Source: DATBJJ01 sp963750915 (GTDB lineage Bacteria > Acidobacteriota > Vicinamibacteria > Vicinamibacterales > 2-12-FULL-66-21). Taken from it: DNA of 64,000 nucleotides. A program made the translations under genes and the position numbers. The notes beneath the pieces are model-generated. The model was given only the letters and a program-made list of their open reading frames with translations, was not told the DNA's origin and searched no databases. Numbering within the stretch: the stretch's first letter is position 1; every line of letters begins with the position of its first letter. Where the stretch lies: the NCBI GenBank assembly GCA_963750915.1, contig CAVVSF010000012.1, positions 1 through 64,000 of the forward strand, read 5' to 3'. Positions 18,401 to 27,956 of this stretch are shown in pieces.

Positions 18401-18949
18401 GCCGAAGCTCATGCCGAGCGAATCGACGGTGTTCTCGTAGCGCACGCCCGGCAGCAGCCGCATGATCGACGTGACGTCGCGGCCAAGCACCTGGACCTGT
18501 TCGATCTGGCGGGCGGTGATGACGCCGCTGTGCTGCGTCTCTGCGACGTTGACCTGGCTGCCGCGGGCTTCGACGACGACCCGTTCGCCGAGGCCGCCGA
18601 CTTCGAGCGAGACGGTGCCGACCGACAATCGCTCGCCGGCGCTCAGGACGACGTTCTTGCGCTCGTGCGTGCGAAAGCTCGGGAGTTCCACCCGCACGGT
18701 GTAGCTGCCCGGCTGCAGGTTGGTCACCTGGAAGTTGCCGCGCTCGTCGCTGACCGTCGGCCGCGAATCGTTGGTTGCTTCGTTGACGACCGTGACGGTC
18801 GCGCCGGGCACGACCTGCCCCTGCTGATCGGCGATCGTGCCGCTGATGGTGCCGGTGACCGCCTGCGCCGCAACAGGCCGCGAGCCGAGCGGGCACAGTA
18901 CCATGACGACGCCTACGACGCGGAGCAATCTCGACAGGCGTTTCGGCAT
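15470..18949 (-). CDS. Oar-like TonB-dependent receptor with carboxypeptidase-regulatory N-terminus (C-terminus frameshifted)
   Basis: ATG at 18949 opens a signal peptide ending PVAAQA. A carboxypeptidase regulatory-like domain follows (GTISGTIADQQGQVVPGATVTVVNEAT, SYTVRVELPSFRTHERKNVVLSAGE), then a plug domain (VEARGSQVNVAETQHSGVITARQIEQVQV, NVIVDGVVANEVG) and a large outer-membrane barrel. It probably imports an oligosaccharide or peptide with TonB energy. The frame stops at 15470 with TDRP, but the next frame continues to a stop at 15430 and spells DARIMQGAIRFTF, the normal terminal beta-strand of this family. A single-base indel near 15480 explains this, so the true gene probably spans 15430-18949. 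First gene of the ThuA/propeller/cupredoxin cluster. Confidence 0.92.
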   Translation of the reverse strand: MPKRLSRLLRVVGVVMVLCPLGSRPVAAQAVTGTISGTIADQQGQVVPGATVTVVNEATNDSRPTVSDERGNFQVTNLQPGSYTVRVELPSFRTHERKNVVLSAGERLSVGTVSLEVGGLGERVVVEARGSQVNVAETQHSGVITARQIEQVQVLGRDVTSIMRLLPGVRYENTVDSLGMSFGTDVPNVGGARRDWSNVIVDGVVANEVGASNLMAQQINLDAIAEVRVLLNTYRAEYGRAGGGQVQIVSKSGSSQYRGNLYYYGRHENLNATNFFTNRANAQKPRYRFNTYGANVGGPFPKTDNIYFFYSLEAPLVSRPGPLRNWTMPTDREMQGDFSQTLNSDGRLIHIKDPLRQGSCSAVDGGPGCFPDNIIPAERINANGRALLNMLPRANNFDRNFTQGQFNYSTQENADNPKMNNVLRVDWRPNASDSFYFTFKDWYSDQRGSEITAGPAKWGFFNTHYLNTDRGVSANYTKIITPALVLDTDFGVRQQTEQFYPLTEGDWERINRDNVGFTVGQFHPELNPRSVVPKVNFNVPNTPNFTFDNRLVDEGQAWLTSIRTNLTWIKGSHSFKGGFYFEQSRNSEGNGGVGAGPWAGEFTFNNDTNNPFDANHSYANALLGTFREYREIDAFSEVKGKRYISEFYFQDTWKASRRLTLDYGVRFLWYTPWYSTEPAAVFVPERYDPARAPRLYEPARIGNVNVAYDPVTGQTLPNVFVGTFVPGSGDRYNGMVTSDEPGYPKGFRDSQGIEPEPRLGLAWDITGDSKTALHASVGLYHNPHVNANGLDAMARNPPAQNTPSIIYGTMDTLLAAGAQGAFSNRPSAVFGLERDAKTPKSYNYSIGVQREVGWGTVLDVTYAGFQMRDAEMNVSINSVPDGARFVDLNPENANPQNPTTAKPNEFLRPYYGYQDITMRSHFGTGSYNALQVQLNRRYINGLQFAVAYTFGQTTSDGTTYNTLRPGPAWNEGPDGSTQYHNLVINYTWDLPNGSRMWDNVLTRGLLDGWQLSGDTGLVSGDWNGATTSTTDNFDFTGGDGGTRPRIEGDPDDAACQSGDCDPTPGGSGSYFNIPAFSRLTGRGDIGNAPVRFYRMPKIVLSNMSIFKNFQLGGGRRLQFRWEAYNVFNQVNWLTINTNAQFNPAGEQVNQSFGQATDRP

Positions 18950-19299
18950 GTGTCCTCCGCCACCGGTTCGCAGGTCCACGGTGGTGGCCGTCACCCTACC
19001 GAGGCATTCTGGCGCCTGTCAACGACGTGACCACGTTGCGTGTCGCGATACGAGGGAGCCCGGCGTGGTTCTCGTCACGCTACCCGAATGCCAACGATTA
19101 CAACGCCTGCATCCCCGTTACCTGTCGCGGCTGTGCTAGGTGGAATCGGAGAGGCTCGGTAACGTGCCGCTCACGGCGCGCCGTTTCGCCAACAGAAACG
19201 CCAGCGAACGTCAGAGGTCGCTGGCGCCGCTGCCGGGGACAGTCACCCGTGACTGTCCCGAGTGACTGTCCCCGATGACGAAAATGTGATTGGCCGCGG
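18950..19299. other. 350-bp gap between the TonB receptor and kynA
   Basis: No gene is supported here. It should hold the TonB-receptor promoter, but no clear -35/-10 pair was recognised on the minus strand. The only clear structure is the GTGACTGTCCC repeat set at 19235-19273. Confidence 0.5.
19235..19273. repeat. GTGACTGTCCC repeat set
   Basis: GGGGACAGTCAC (19235-19246) is followed by two copies of its complement, GTGACTGTCCC at 19249-19259 and 19262-19272. The first two form a stem with a two-base loop. The arrangement looks like a REP-type intergenic element. Confidence 0.7.
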
Positions 19300-20016
19300 T
19301 CAGCGGCCGTGGCCGTCGGTGCCGAGTGCCGAGCGGGCGGTGATCTCGTCGCGCACCTGCCAGAGGGCGGGGAAGAACCGCACGTCGATCCGCTTGCCGA
19401 GCACTTCGACCGGCGTGCCCTGGGTGCCGATGACGTGACCGCCGATGATGCGCTCGACGGTCTTGAGGTGCTGGAACCGCCAGAGGATCGTCCGCTCGTC
19501 CCACGTCGTCATCTGCTCGGCCAGCTGGTAGAGATCGTCGACGTCGTGGCTGCGTGTGTAGACGTCGAGGAGCGTCAGGCGTCGCCGCGCCAGCAGCCGG
19601 TCGAACGCCTCGCCGAGCAGCGGCGATACCCGGTGGACGCGCCTGAATCCCGGCGAGTCGAAGCCGGCGCCATGGCCGAGCGCGGTGCGGACGACGGCGT
19701 AATCGACCGGCGACATGTGCTCGAGCATAGTCAACTGCGAGGTGACGAGCTGCATCGCGTCCGTGCCGCGGCGGAGCAGCCGGGTGGCCGCCGCCGGGTT
19801 GTCGGCGTCAACGAGGGCAGTGGCTGCGTCGAGCTCGATGCAGGCCAGCTTCAGCCACAACTCCGAGGCCTGATGTACGGCCTGGAACAGGTGCTCGTCG
19901 CGATGGACGACTTCGGCCGGCGACTTCTGCAGTGCCAGCAGCTCGTCGGTCCGGAGGTAGCGTTCGTAGTCGGTCGCGGCAGTGCCGGGCAGGACCGGTT
20001 GGTTGAGATCGCTCAT
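19300..20016 (-). CDS. kynA: Tryptophan 2,3-dioxygenase
   Basis: The 238-residue product shows the haem dioxygenase signature: TDYERYLRTDELLALQ, VHRDEHLFQAVHQASELWLKLACIELDAA with the substrate- and haem-pocket residues, TMLEHMSPVDYAVVRTALGHGAGFDSPGFR, and WRFQHLKTVERIIGGHVIGTQGTPVEVL with the proximal haem histidine (GHVIGTQGT). It oxidises L-tryptophan to N-formylkynurenine in the cytosol. It lies 43 bases after the histidine kinase gene on the same strand. No other kynurenine-pathway gene is in the window. A GC-rich hairpin (19292-19308) overlaps its stop codon and could help termination. Confidence 0.95.
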   Translation of the reverse strand: MSDLNQPVLPGTAATDYERYLRTDELLALQKSPAEVVHRDEHLFQAVHQASELWLKLACIELDAATALVDADNPAAATRLLRRGTDAMQLVTSQLTMLEHMSPVDYAVVRTALGHGAGFDSPGFRRVHRVSPLLGEAFDRLLARRRLTLLDVYTRSHDVDDLYQLAEQMTTWDERTILWRFQHLKTVERIIGGHVIGTQGTPVEVLGKRIDVRFFPALWQVRDEITARSALGTDGHGR

Positions 20017-20059
20017 GAACGGATCGCCGGTGCGTGTGGCGCGCGGCGAAGCGCGGGCA

Positions 20060-21451
20060 TCAATTCGCCTGCACCAGCGCTTCGACGCGCGCCGGCATGA
20101 CGGCGTGAATCGGGATGCGCAGGCTGGCGCGGCACCCGGGACCGTCCTCGCGGTTCTCCAGCGTCAGGCTGCCGCCGTGCGCCTCGGCGATCTGCCGGCT
20201 CAACACGAGCCCGATGCCCGAGCCGCCCGGCTTCGTCGTGAAGAACGGCACGAAGAGGTTGCCGGTGTTCGCGAGGCCAGGGCCTTCATCGTCCACCCAG
20301 AGCTCCATCGTCGAGGGCGACGCGCCGGGCCGCCGCTGCCAGCCGACGCGGACGCTGCCGCCGGTCTCCCTGACAGCGTCGACCGCGTTGCGAATCAGGT
20401 TGATCAGGAGCTGCTCGAGCTGATCGCCGTCGCCCTGGACGATGAGGCGCGGCCCGGCGTCGACGACGATGCGGTGCGCCTTCTCGAGCGTGACGACGCG
20501 GTCGACGAACTCGAAGATGTCGAGCGGCGCGAGCTTCGGCGGCGGCAGCCGCGCCAGCCTCGCGTAGGCGCTCATGAAGCGGCTCAGCGACTCCGATCGC
20601 GAAGCGATGACGCCGAGGCCGCGCTGGACGTCGTCGCGCCAGTCGGCGGGCGGCGGATCGCGTTCGAGAATCGTCGCCAGGCTGCCGGCGATCGACTTGA
20701 TCGGCGCGAGCGAGTTGTTCATCTCGTGGCCGATGACGCGGATCAGGCGCTGCCAGGCCTGGCGCTCTTCCTCGCGCAGGGGCTGACTCAGGTCGGAGAG
20801 CACCAGGAGCTCGTGCGGCCGGCCGCCCTGGCGGAACTGGCTCCGGCGAATCTCCCAGCGTCCGACGCCGCCCGGGAACGCCGTATTGATCACCCGCGGG
20901 GCGTCTCCCGCCAGGCAGTCGTCGAGATCGAGCTCACTCGCCTTGCGCGCGAGCAGCCGCTCCGCCGGCTGGCTGAGCAGGCGGGCGCCGGCCCGGTTGA
21001 CGAACTTGAGGACGTGATGCTCGTCGAAGGTGAAGACCGCGACTTCGATCTCGGCCATGACCTTGCGCAGCAGGGTCGTCGCTTCGAGCGCGTCGAGCCG
21101 CTGATGGCGAAGCGTCTCGACCAGCGCGTTGACCTCGATCATGACCTCGCCGAGCGGGTCGCCGCCGCGCGCGCCGCGGGCTCGAATCGAGAAGTCCCCC
21201 TCGCCCAGCGCGGCGAGCAGGTTCGAGAGCGTCTGCAGCGGAAGGACGACGCGCTCGCGCAGCGCGAACGCGAAGCCGAGGCAGAAGGTGATGATGAGAA
21301 CCGCCAGCGTCCACTGGACCTTGGGGGTGTAGTCGCCGGTCCAGAGAAAGATCAGCGAGATGAGGGCGCCCGGCAACGCCGAGGCGAACGCCATCAGCAG
21401 GATGCGGCGGTCGTGACTCAGGCGCGGCTCGCGAGACTGTGAAGAGCGCAT
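20060..21451 (-). CDS. Sensor histidine kinase, NtrY-like
   Basis: The 463-residue protein starts with two close hydrophobic helices (~20-65) and almost no periplasmic loop, then a HAMP-like linker (LPLQTLSNLLAALGEGDFSIRARG), a PAS-like domain (~120-210, IEVAVFTFDEHHVLKFVNRAGARLL), the HisKA box RLIRVIGHEMNNSLAPIKSIAGSL carrying the phosphorylated histidine, and a HATPase_c domain with N box LINLIRNAVDAV, WVDDEGPGL and GGSGIGLVLSRQIAEAHGGSL. It is encoded 117 bases after its presumed partner, the NtrC-type regulator at 21569. Signal unknown; the lack of a sizeable periplasmic domain points to membrane or cytosolic sensing. Confidence 0.92.
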   Translation of the reverse strand: MRSSQSREPRLSHDRRILLMAFASALPGALISLIFLWTGDYTPKVQWTLAVLIITFCLGFAFALRERVVLPLQTLSNLLAALGEGDFSIRARGARGGDPLGEVMIEVNALVETLRHQRLDALEATTLLRKVMAEIEVAVFTFDEHHVLKFVNRAGARLLSQPAERLLARKASELDLDDCLAGDAPRVINTAFPGGVGRWEIRRSQFRQGGRPHELLVLSDLSQPLREEERQAWQRLIRVIGHEMNNSLAPIKSIAGSLATILERDPPPADWRDDVQRGLGVIASRSESLSRFMSAYARLARLPPPKLAPLDIFEFVDRVVTLEKAHRIVVDAGPRLIVQGDGDQLEQLLINLIRNAVDAVRETGGSVRVGWQRRPGASPSTMELWVDDEGPGLANTGNLFVPFFTTKPGGSGIGLVLSRQIAEAHGGSLTLENREDGPGCRASLRIPIHAVMPARVEALVQAN

Positions 21452-21465
21452 CTCAGTGGCTATAC

Positions 21466-21571
21466 GGCTCAGGGCTCATGGCTCAGGGCTAAGGAAGATC
21501 TTCGAGATCTTACGCCAAGGGTTTCCCTGAGCCCTAGGCCCTGAGTCCTGAGCCCTGAGCCCTGAGCCCTA
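21466..21571. repeat. Tandem and inverted CCCTGAG/CTCAGGG repeats
   Basis: GGCTCAGGGCTCATGGCTCAGGGCT (two tandem copies, 21466-21490) is mirrored by CCTGAGCCCT units at 21526-21570 (four or five imperfect copies). Between them is AAGATCTTCGAGATCTT. The whole gap between the regulator and kinase genes can fold into a long hairpin. Confidence 0.75.
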
Positions 21572-22993
21572 CAGCCCGTACCGCTGGAGCCGCCGGTAGA
21601 GGGCGCTGCGGCTGAGCCCGAGCGCTTTCGCGGCCTGGCTGACGTTGCCGTCGAAGCGCGTCATCGCCTTCTTGATCAGGAAGCACTCGACTTCCTCCAG
21701 GCTCATGTCCTCGAGCCGGCCGCCGCCTTCTCGACCGGCGCGGAGCCCGAGATCGGTCGCCTTGACCAGCGGGCCGGCCGCCATCAGGACGGCGCGCTCG
21801 ATGGCGTGATCGAGCTCGCGCACGTTGCCCGGCCAGGGATGCTCGAGCAGCAGCTGCATGGCGCCGCTCTCGAAGCCGGTCAGGCGCTTACGGTAGCGCT
21901 GCGCGTGCTGACGCAGGAAATGCTGCGCCAGCAGCGGCAGATCTTCGCGGCGGTCGCGCAGCGGCGGCAGCCGAATCTCGATCGTGTTGAGGCGGAAGAG
22001 CAGGTCCTGGCGGAAGCGGGCGTTGGTGACCTCGTCGGTGACGTTGGCATTCGTCGCCGAGATGATGCGAACGTCGACGCGCCGCGTGCGCGACGAGCCG
22101 AGCCGCTCGAACTCGCCGGTTTCGATGACGCGCAGCAGCTTGGCCTGCTGGCTGAGCGGCACGTTGGCGATCTCGTCGAGGAAGAGCGTCCCCTGGTCGG
22201 CGAGCTCGAACCGGCCGACGCGATCCACCTTGGCGTCAGTGAAAGCGCCGCGGACGTGGCCGAAGAGCTCGCTCTCGAAGACCCCCTCGGACACGCCGCC
22301 GGAGTTGACGACGACCATCGGCCGCGAGGCGCGGCTCGACACGGCGTGCAGCGCCCGGGCCGCAACGCCCTTGCCGGTGCCGTTCTCGCCGAGGACGAGG
22401 ACGTTGGCGTCCGACGGCCCGACCCGCGAGATGATCTGCAGCACGTTCTGCATCGCCGGCGACTCGGCGACGATCTTCGGCAGGCCCTCGCCGCGCAGCA
22501 GCGAGTTCTCGGCCTCGAGCCGCTGCCCCTTGCGCAGCGCCTGGCTCAGCTCGATCTGGGTGCGGATGATCGCCAGCAGCCGCGCGTTGTCCCAGGGCTT
22601 CTGAATGAAGTCACGGGCGCCGCGCCGCATCGCCTCGACGGCAATCTCGACGCTGCCCCAGGCCGTCATCACCACGACCGGGAGCGTCGGGTCGAGTCCC
22701 TGGATCCGCGACAGCAGGTTGAGCCCCTCCTCGCCCGAGGTCGTGTCGCGCGTGTAGTTCAGGTCGATCAGCGCGACGTCGAACTCGCGCGCCTCGACGG
22801 CAGCGAGGACGCCGGCCGGCGACGACGCGGTTTCGAGCTGAAAGCCTTCGGCCTTGAGCAGCAGCCGCAGCGCCTCGAGAACGTCCGACTGATCGTCGGC
22901 GATCAGGACGCGCGGTTCGGTCGGTCGGACGGGATGCCGCCCGCCGTCTGCCGTTTCGCTCCTCGAGCTCTTGAGATGATCCGTGATCAACAT
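21569..22993 (-). CDS. NtrC-family response regulator with GAFTDA in place of GAFTGA
   Basis: The 474-residue protein has a receiver domain (30-145; VLIADD acidic pair, phosphoacceptor D77, K132 in QKPW), an AAA+ domain (175-395; Walker A GENGTGKG at 202-209, Walker B TLFLDEI at 269-275, R-fingers in the DLLFRLN region) and a Fis-type helix-turn-helix at the end (NVSQAAKALGLSRSALYRRL). The loop that normally contacts sigma-54 reads GAFTDA at 249-254 rather than GAFTGA, so sigma-54 activation should be tested, not assumed. It begins 30 bases after the permease gene and precedes its kinase, suggesting control of the export system. Confidence 0.92.
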   Translation of the reverse strand: MLITDHLKSSRSETADGGRHPVRPTEPRVLIADDQSDVLEALRLLLKAEGFQLETASSPAGVLAAVEAREFDVALIDLNYTRDTTSGEEGLNLLSRIQGLDPTLPVVVMTAWGSVEIAVEAMRRGARDFIQKPWDNARLLAIIRTQIELSQALRKGQRLEAENSLLRGEGLPKIVAESPAMQNVLQIISRVGPSDANVLVLGENGTGKGVAARALHAVSSRASRPMVVVNSGGVSEGVFESELFGHVRGAFTDAKVDRVGRFELADQGTLFLDEIANVPLSQQAKLLRVIETGEFERLGSSRTRRVDVRIISATNANVTDEVTNARFRQDLLFRLNTIEIRLPPLRDRREDLPLLAQHFLRQHAQRYRKRLTGFESGAMQLLLEHPWPGNVRELDHAIERAVLMAAGPLVKATDLGLRAGREGGGRLEDMSLEEVECFLIKKAMTRFDGNVSQAAKALGLSRSALYRRLQRYGL

Positions 22994-23023
22994 GTCCGTC
23001 CCCCGGGGCCTGCGTGCACCCCG

Positions 23024-25479
23024 CTATTCGGTGCGCAGGGCCCGCAGCGGGTCGATGCGGGTCGCGCGATACGCCGGGATGATGCTGGCAATCGCCGCGA
23101 CTGTCGCGAGCAGGCCGGCGGTCATCGCGAACGTCAGCGGGTCGCGCACGTTCACGTTCGGCGCCAGTGCTTCCGGCACGATCGACATCAGCGCCGCCGC
23201 GGCGAGGACACCGATCACCAGCCCGACGGCGACGAGCACGAGCCCGCGGCCCAGCATCAGCCGCAGCACGTTCCCGCGATGGGCGCCGAGCGCCATCCGC
23301 AAGCCAATCTCGCGTGTCCGCTGCGTCACCATGTAGCTGGCGACGCCGTAGAGGCCGATCGCCGCCAGCACTACCGCGAGGACGCCGAACGCGCCCATGA
23401 CGATGACGTTGGTGCGCAGCCCGGCGAGCGAGTCGTAGACCTGATCCTCGAGCGTCCGGACGTTGAACACCGAGAGCGTCGGATCGATCTGCTGCACGGC
23501 GTGCCGCACGCCGGACGGCGAGGCTGGAGGCGTTGCCGCCGCCGCGCACCAGCAGCGCGGCCTGCGGCGAGTAGGTCTGCGCCAGCGGCGTATAGATGAA
23601 CGGGATGGGTTCCTCCGCGACGCCGTTGTACTTGCTGTTCTTCGCGATGCCGACGATCGTCGTGTGATCCTGATCGCCGAAGAACTTGAACCGCTTGCCG
23701 ACGGCGTCGCCGCCGGGGAAGAACTGGCCGGCCATGGTTTCGTTGACGACCGCGACGAGCGGCGCCTTGGCTCGGTCCGACGCCTGGAAGACCCGTCCCT
23801 TGACGAGCGGGATCCCGATCGCGTCGAAGTAATCCGGCGTCACCGAGTTCACCTGCACGAGCACGCGATCGCGCGTCGTCGTGTCCTGGCCCTCGGGAAA
23901 GACGCTGCGGCGCAGCCCGCCGGCGAGCGGCGGCGTCTGCGCGATCGCGGCCTTGACCACGCCGGGCACGCCGGCGACACGCTCGACCGCCTGCTCGTAG
24001 AACAGCTGACCGCGCGCCGGCGTGTAGCCTTCGCGCCCGAGGTTGAAGTTCAGGACCAGCACGCCTTCGGTCTCGAACCCGGTTTCGGTCCGCTGCGCGT
24101 TGCCGAGACTCTGCAGGAACACGGCCGCGGCGACGAGCGAGACCAGCGACAGCGCGACCTGGGCCACGACCAGCATTTCACGCAGGGCGGGGAACCGCGC
24201 CGCGCCATGGCTGTTCGAGACGACCGGCACGACCTCGTTCTTGAGCGCCGGGATGACGTCCGGTCGAGAACCCTGGATCGCCGGCGCGAGGCCGAACATC
24301 ACGCCCGTCGCCAGCGCCAGCGCCCATCGTGACCAGCAGCACCCGGCGATCGATGCCGATGTCGTCTCCGACCGGCAGCGGCAGATCGAGATCGGCGCCC
24401 ACCAGTGTCGCCAGCAGCCAGTACGCCAGCAGCAGTCCGCATGCGCCGCCGATTGTCGACAGGAGGACGCTTTCCGTCAGGAGCTGACGGATCAGCCGGC
24501 CACGGCCGGCGCCGATCGCGAGCCGCAAGGCGATCTCCTTGCGCCGGGCCGAGGCGCGGCCGAGCAGCAGGTTGGCGACGTTGGCGCAGGCGATCAGCAG
24601 CACGATGCCGACGACGCCCATCAGGATGACGGAGAGACGCACGATTGGCGCCCCGTCCGCTCCTCCCTGCGGGTTCAGCCGGGCGTCGAGCAGCGACACG
24701 GCGCCGGCGCTGCGCCCGGTGTTGTCGTTGGGATACGCCTGCTCGAGCGCCGCGAAGATCGTCCGCATGTTGCTCGCCGCCTGCTCGATCGTGACGCCCG
24801 GCTTGAGCCGGGCGAAGGCGTTGAGAAAGAGGCCGCGACGCTGTTCGTACCAGTCGAAGTTCGGCTGCACGACGTCGTGCATCGACATCGGCACCCAGCC
24901 GGCCGGCCCGCCGCCGAGGAACGTCCCGGTGAAGCCCCGTCCCGCGACGCCGACGACGGTGAACGGCATCCGGTTGAGCGTGATCGTCTTGCCGACGATG
25001 GCCGGATCGCTGCCGAGGCTGCGTTCCCAGAACCCGTGGCTGACGACGACGACCGGCGTCGGGATCGTGTCCTCCTCGGCGTGAATGCCGCGGCCCAGCG
25101 CAATCGGCGCTCCGAGCAGGGAGAAGTAGTTGCCGGCAACGACCTGCAGCGGCACCTGTTCGGACTCCCGCTCGCGGCTCCAGTTGACCTGGGCGAAGGC
25201 GACCGCCGCCATGCCGGAGAAGACTTCGTTCTGGTCGCGGAGATCCTTGTAGTTGAGATGGGAGAGAGGGAGGTTGCCGGGATTGCGCTGATCGGTCATG
25301 AAGACCGTCGCCAGCCGATCGCTCTCGGCCACCGGCATCGGCCGCAGCAGCGCGGCGTTGACGAGGCTGAAGATGGCGGCATTGGCGCCAATGCCGAGCG
25401 CGAGCGAGAGAACGGCGATGGACGTGAATCCCGGGCTGCGCCCGAGCATCCGGAGGCCGTAGCGAAGGTCCTGAAGCAT
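23024..25479 (-). pseudogene. MacB/FtsX-type ABC transporter permease, two frameshifts
   Basis: Three frames together give one ~815-residue ADOP-family permease. Part 1 (25479 to ~24320) carries MLQDLRYGLRMLGRSPGFTSIAVLSLALGIGANAAIFSLVN, a periplasmic MacB-PCD domain, and FtsX helices with NVANLLLGRASARRKEIALRLAIGAGR. Part 2 (~24305 to ~23520) continues MFGLAPAIQGSRPDVIPALKNE and a second periplasmic domain. Part 3 (23509 to 23024) has the last FtsX unit (GFxG-like GLYGVASYMVTQRTREIGLRMALGA). Indels lie near 24325 and 23515. Each part is well conserved, so sequencing error is as likely as decay. Works with the ATPase at 25554 and the HlyD protein at 26354 in export across the envelope. Confidence 0.85.
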
Positions 25480-25505
25480 GGTGTGCCGCCGGCTGACTGA
25501 TTGGC

Positions 25506-25539
25506 GACTCGGGATTCGATCGACCGCGAATCCCGAGTC
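25506..25539. repeat. Perfect 13-bp inverted repeat between ATPase and permease genes
   Basis: GACTCGGGATTCG (25506-25518) and CGAATCCCGAGTC (25527-25539) form a perfect stem with an 8-base loop, followed by further CCGAG words to 25550. It fills the 75-base gap between two cotranscribed genes and could limit expression of the permease or stabilise upstream mRNA. Confidence 0.75.
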
Positions 25540-25553
25540 CCGAGCCCCGAGAA

Positions 25554-26297
<744 letters not shown>

Positions 26298-26353
26298 CTT
26301 CGCTCCTTAGTTGTAGCTCGCAGCCATCTGGCTGATACCGGTCAGCCGACGGC

Positions 26354-27613
26354 TCAATTCAGTCGTACCCGATCGAAGCTGTCGTACGACGACATATCCG
26401 AGAGAATCACCTGGTCGCCCGGCTGCAGGCCTTCGCGGATCTCGATCTGGTTGACCGAGGACCGGCCGAGCACGACCTTCGTGCGATGCGCCTCGCCGTT
26501 CGCGTCGAGCTTGAACAGCATGATCGTGCTCTCTTCCTGGCCGAAGGCCGGACGGCCGACGAAGATCACGTTGATCAACTGTTCGAGGCGGACCGTGCCG
26601 TCGACGCTGAGGTCGGGACGCGCGCCCGGCGGCAGCGCGCCTTCGAGGCTGATGTCGACGCCGACCGTGCCATTGGCGGAGGCCGGGTCGATGCGCGAGA
26701 CGCGACCGGCGACAACGCCGTTGCGGGTGTCGACTTCGGCGACCTGGCCGATCTTGATGTCCTTGGTCTGCGTTTCCGCGATCCGCAGCTCGGCCTTCAG
26801 CATCGTCGGGTCGGCGACGCGGGCGACGTTGGTGCCGGCGGCGACCTGGGCGCCCGACTTCGACCGGCAGCACCTGGAGGACGCCGGTCATGCCGGCCTT
26901 GACCTTCAGGTCATCGAGCTGGCGCAGCGCGCAGATCGTAGGTGGCCCTTCGCTGGTTGACGTCGGCTTCCTGCGGCGCAATCTGCGACTTCATGCCGGC
27001 CTTGGCGATCTCGAGCTGCTTGCGCGCGATGTTGAGGCGGTTCTTCATCTCGCCGCGCGTTGCCCTGCGAACTGCTTGAGCTGCAGCTCGGAGATGAGCT
27101 GTTCCTTGAGAGCTGCTCATTTGCGTCGAGGGTCAGCGTCGGCCTGCGTGTGGTTCGACTCGGCGGTGGCGACCGCGGCTTCCTGGGTGAGGATGTCGTT
27201 CTGCAGCGTCGCGCGGCGGTTCTCGAGCGTGGCCTTGGCTGACTCGAAGGCCAGCCGGGCGTCCATGACCTGCTGCTCGAGATCGGGGTTGCTCATCTCG
27301 AGGATCACGGTCGTCGGCGTGACTTGTGCGCCGGGCCGGAGCACGAGCCGCTCGACGCGTCCCGACGTCGTCGCCGGGATCCAGCGGATGTTCTCGGGCA
27401 CGAGGATGCCGGAACCGCGAACCTGCCGGGTGAGCTCGCCGCGCTTGACGGTGTCGATCCAGACCGTCGCGCGATCGACGCCGGGCGCCGCGGGCCGCAG
27501 CCGCGAGACGCCGTACGTCACGGCGCCGACGACAACGAGGCCGACCGCGGCAAGATGATGCGTCGAATCTTCTTCTTGCGTTTGACTTCCGGGGAGCGGG
27601 CAATATCGACCAT
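26354..27613 (-). pseudogene. HlyD/RND-type periplasmic adaptor protein, several frameshifts
   Basis: From ATG 27613 the chain begins MVDIARSPEVKRKKKIRRII and, after an indel near 27553, continues with a membrane anchor (AVGLVVVGAVTYGVSRL). The adaptor core follows: GELTRQVRGSGILVPENIRWIPATTSGRVERLVLRPGAQV (barrel-sandwich half-motif), a long coiled coil (LEQQVMDARLAFESAKATLENRR to MKNRLNIARKQLEIAKAGMKSQI), the second half-motif AGMTGVLQVL, and the intact last 150 residues (LKAELRIAETQTKDIKIGQVAEVDTRNGVVAGRVSRIDP). Indels near 27553, 27120, 27060, 26940 and 26870 break it. It would link the MacB-like inner-membrane pair to an outer-membrane channel. Divergent from marR. Confidence 0.85.
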
Positions 27614-27956
27614 TGCAAATGCCTCTGAGCTAATGGCCAGGTCTCGTCCAGACCAGGCCGGCGTCACGCGGATCGCGCGATGCCTCGGTCGTGATAAGCA
27701 AGAACATGTGCCACGCTGCAGAGTATCTACTAAGCATCAGTTTTAAAACCACTTACGTCAGATTGGTCGCTCACTCAACCGTCTCGCTGGTGCCCGGATC
27801 CGGCGAGCCTCGTCCCAGAAGCGGACAGACAATTGGCTCCTGCTCGACTGTCGTTCGGAGCATTGGACGAACGTAGCAACGTGCGGGTTTAGAAGGATTT
27901 GCAGGTATTTATTTTGATTTGACAAATCAAATTAGTTTCTGGCAAATTAGCCAGCA
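27614..27956. other. 343-bp divergent control region between hlyD-like gene and marR
   Basis: No gene is supported here. The right half is strikingly AT-rich for this genome and holds the palindrome and -35-like box described separately. The left half contains only ordinary GC-rich sequence. Confidence 0.5.
27913..27931. promoter_or_regulatory. 19-bp perfect palindrome, likely MarR operator
   Basis: TTTGATTTGACAAATCAAA is a perfect palindrome around one central base. A consensus -35 box TTGACA (27919-27924) lies in its centre, 33 bases before the marR start, so a bound dimer would block that promoter. This size and symmetry fit MarR-family operators. A second small stem, CTGGC/GCCAG (27939-27954), lies just before the start codon. 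Confidence 0.7.

Noticed and set aside
15302..19030. 1242-residue plus-strand open frame
   Set aside because: Antisense shadow of the TonB receptor, with no recognisable domain and low-complexity composition.
21466..21571. CRISPR array
   Set aside because: Repeats are 7-10 bases, contiguous and partly inverted, without spacers.
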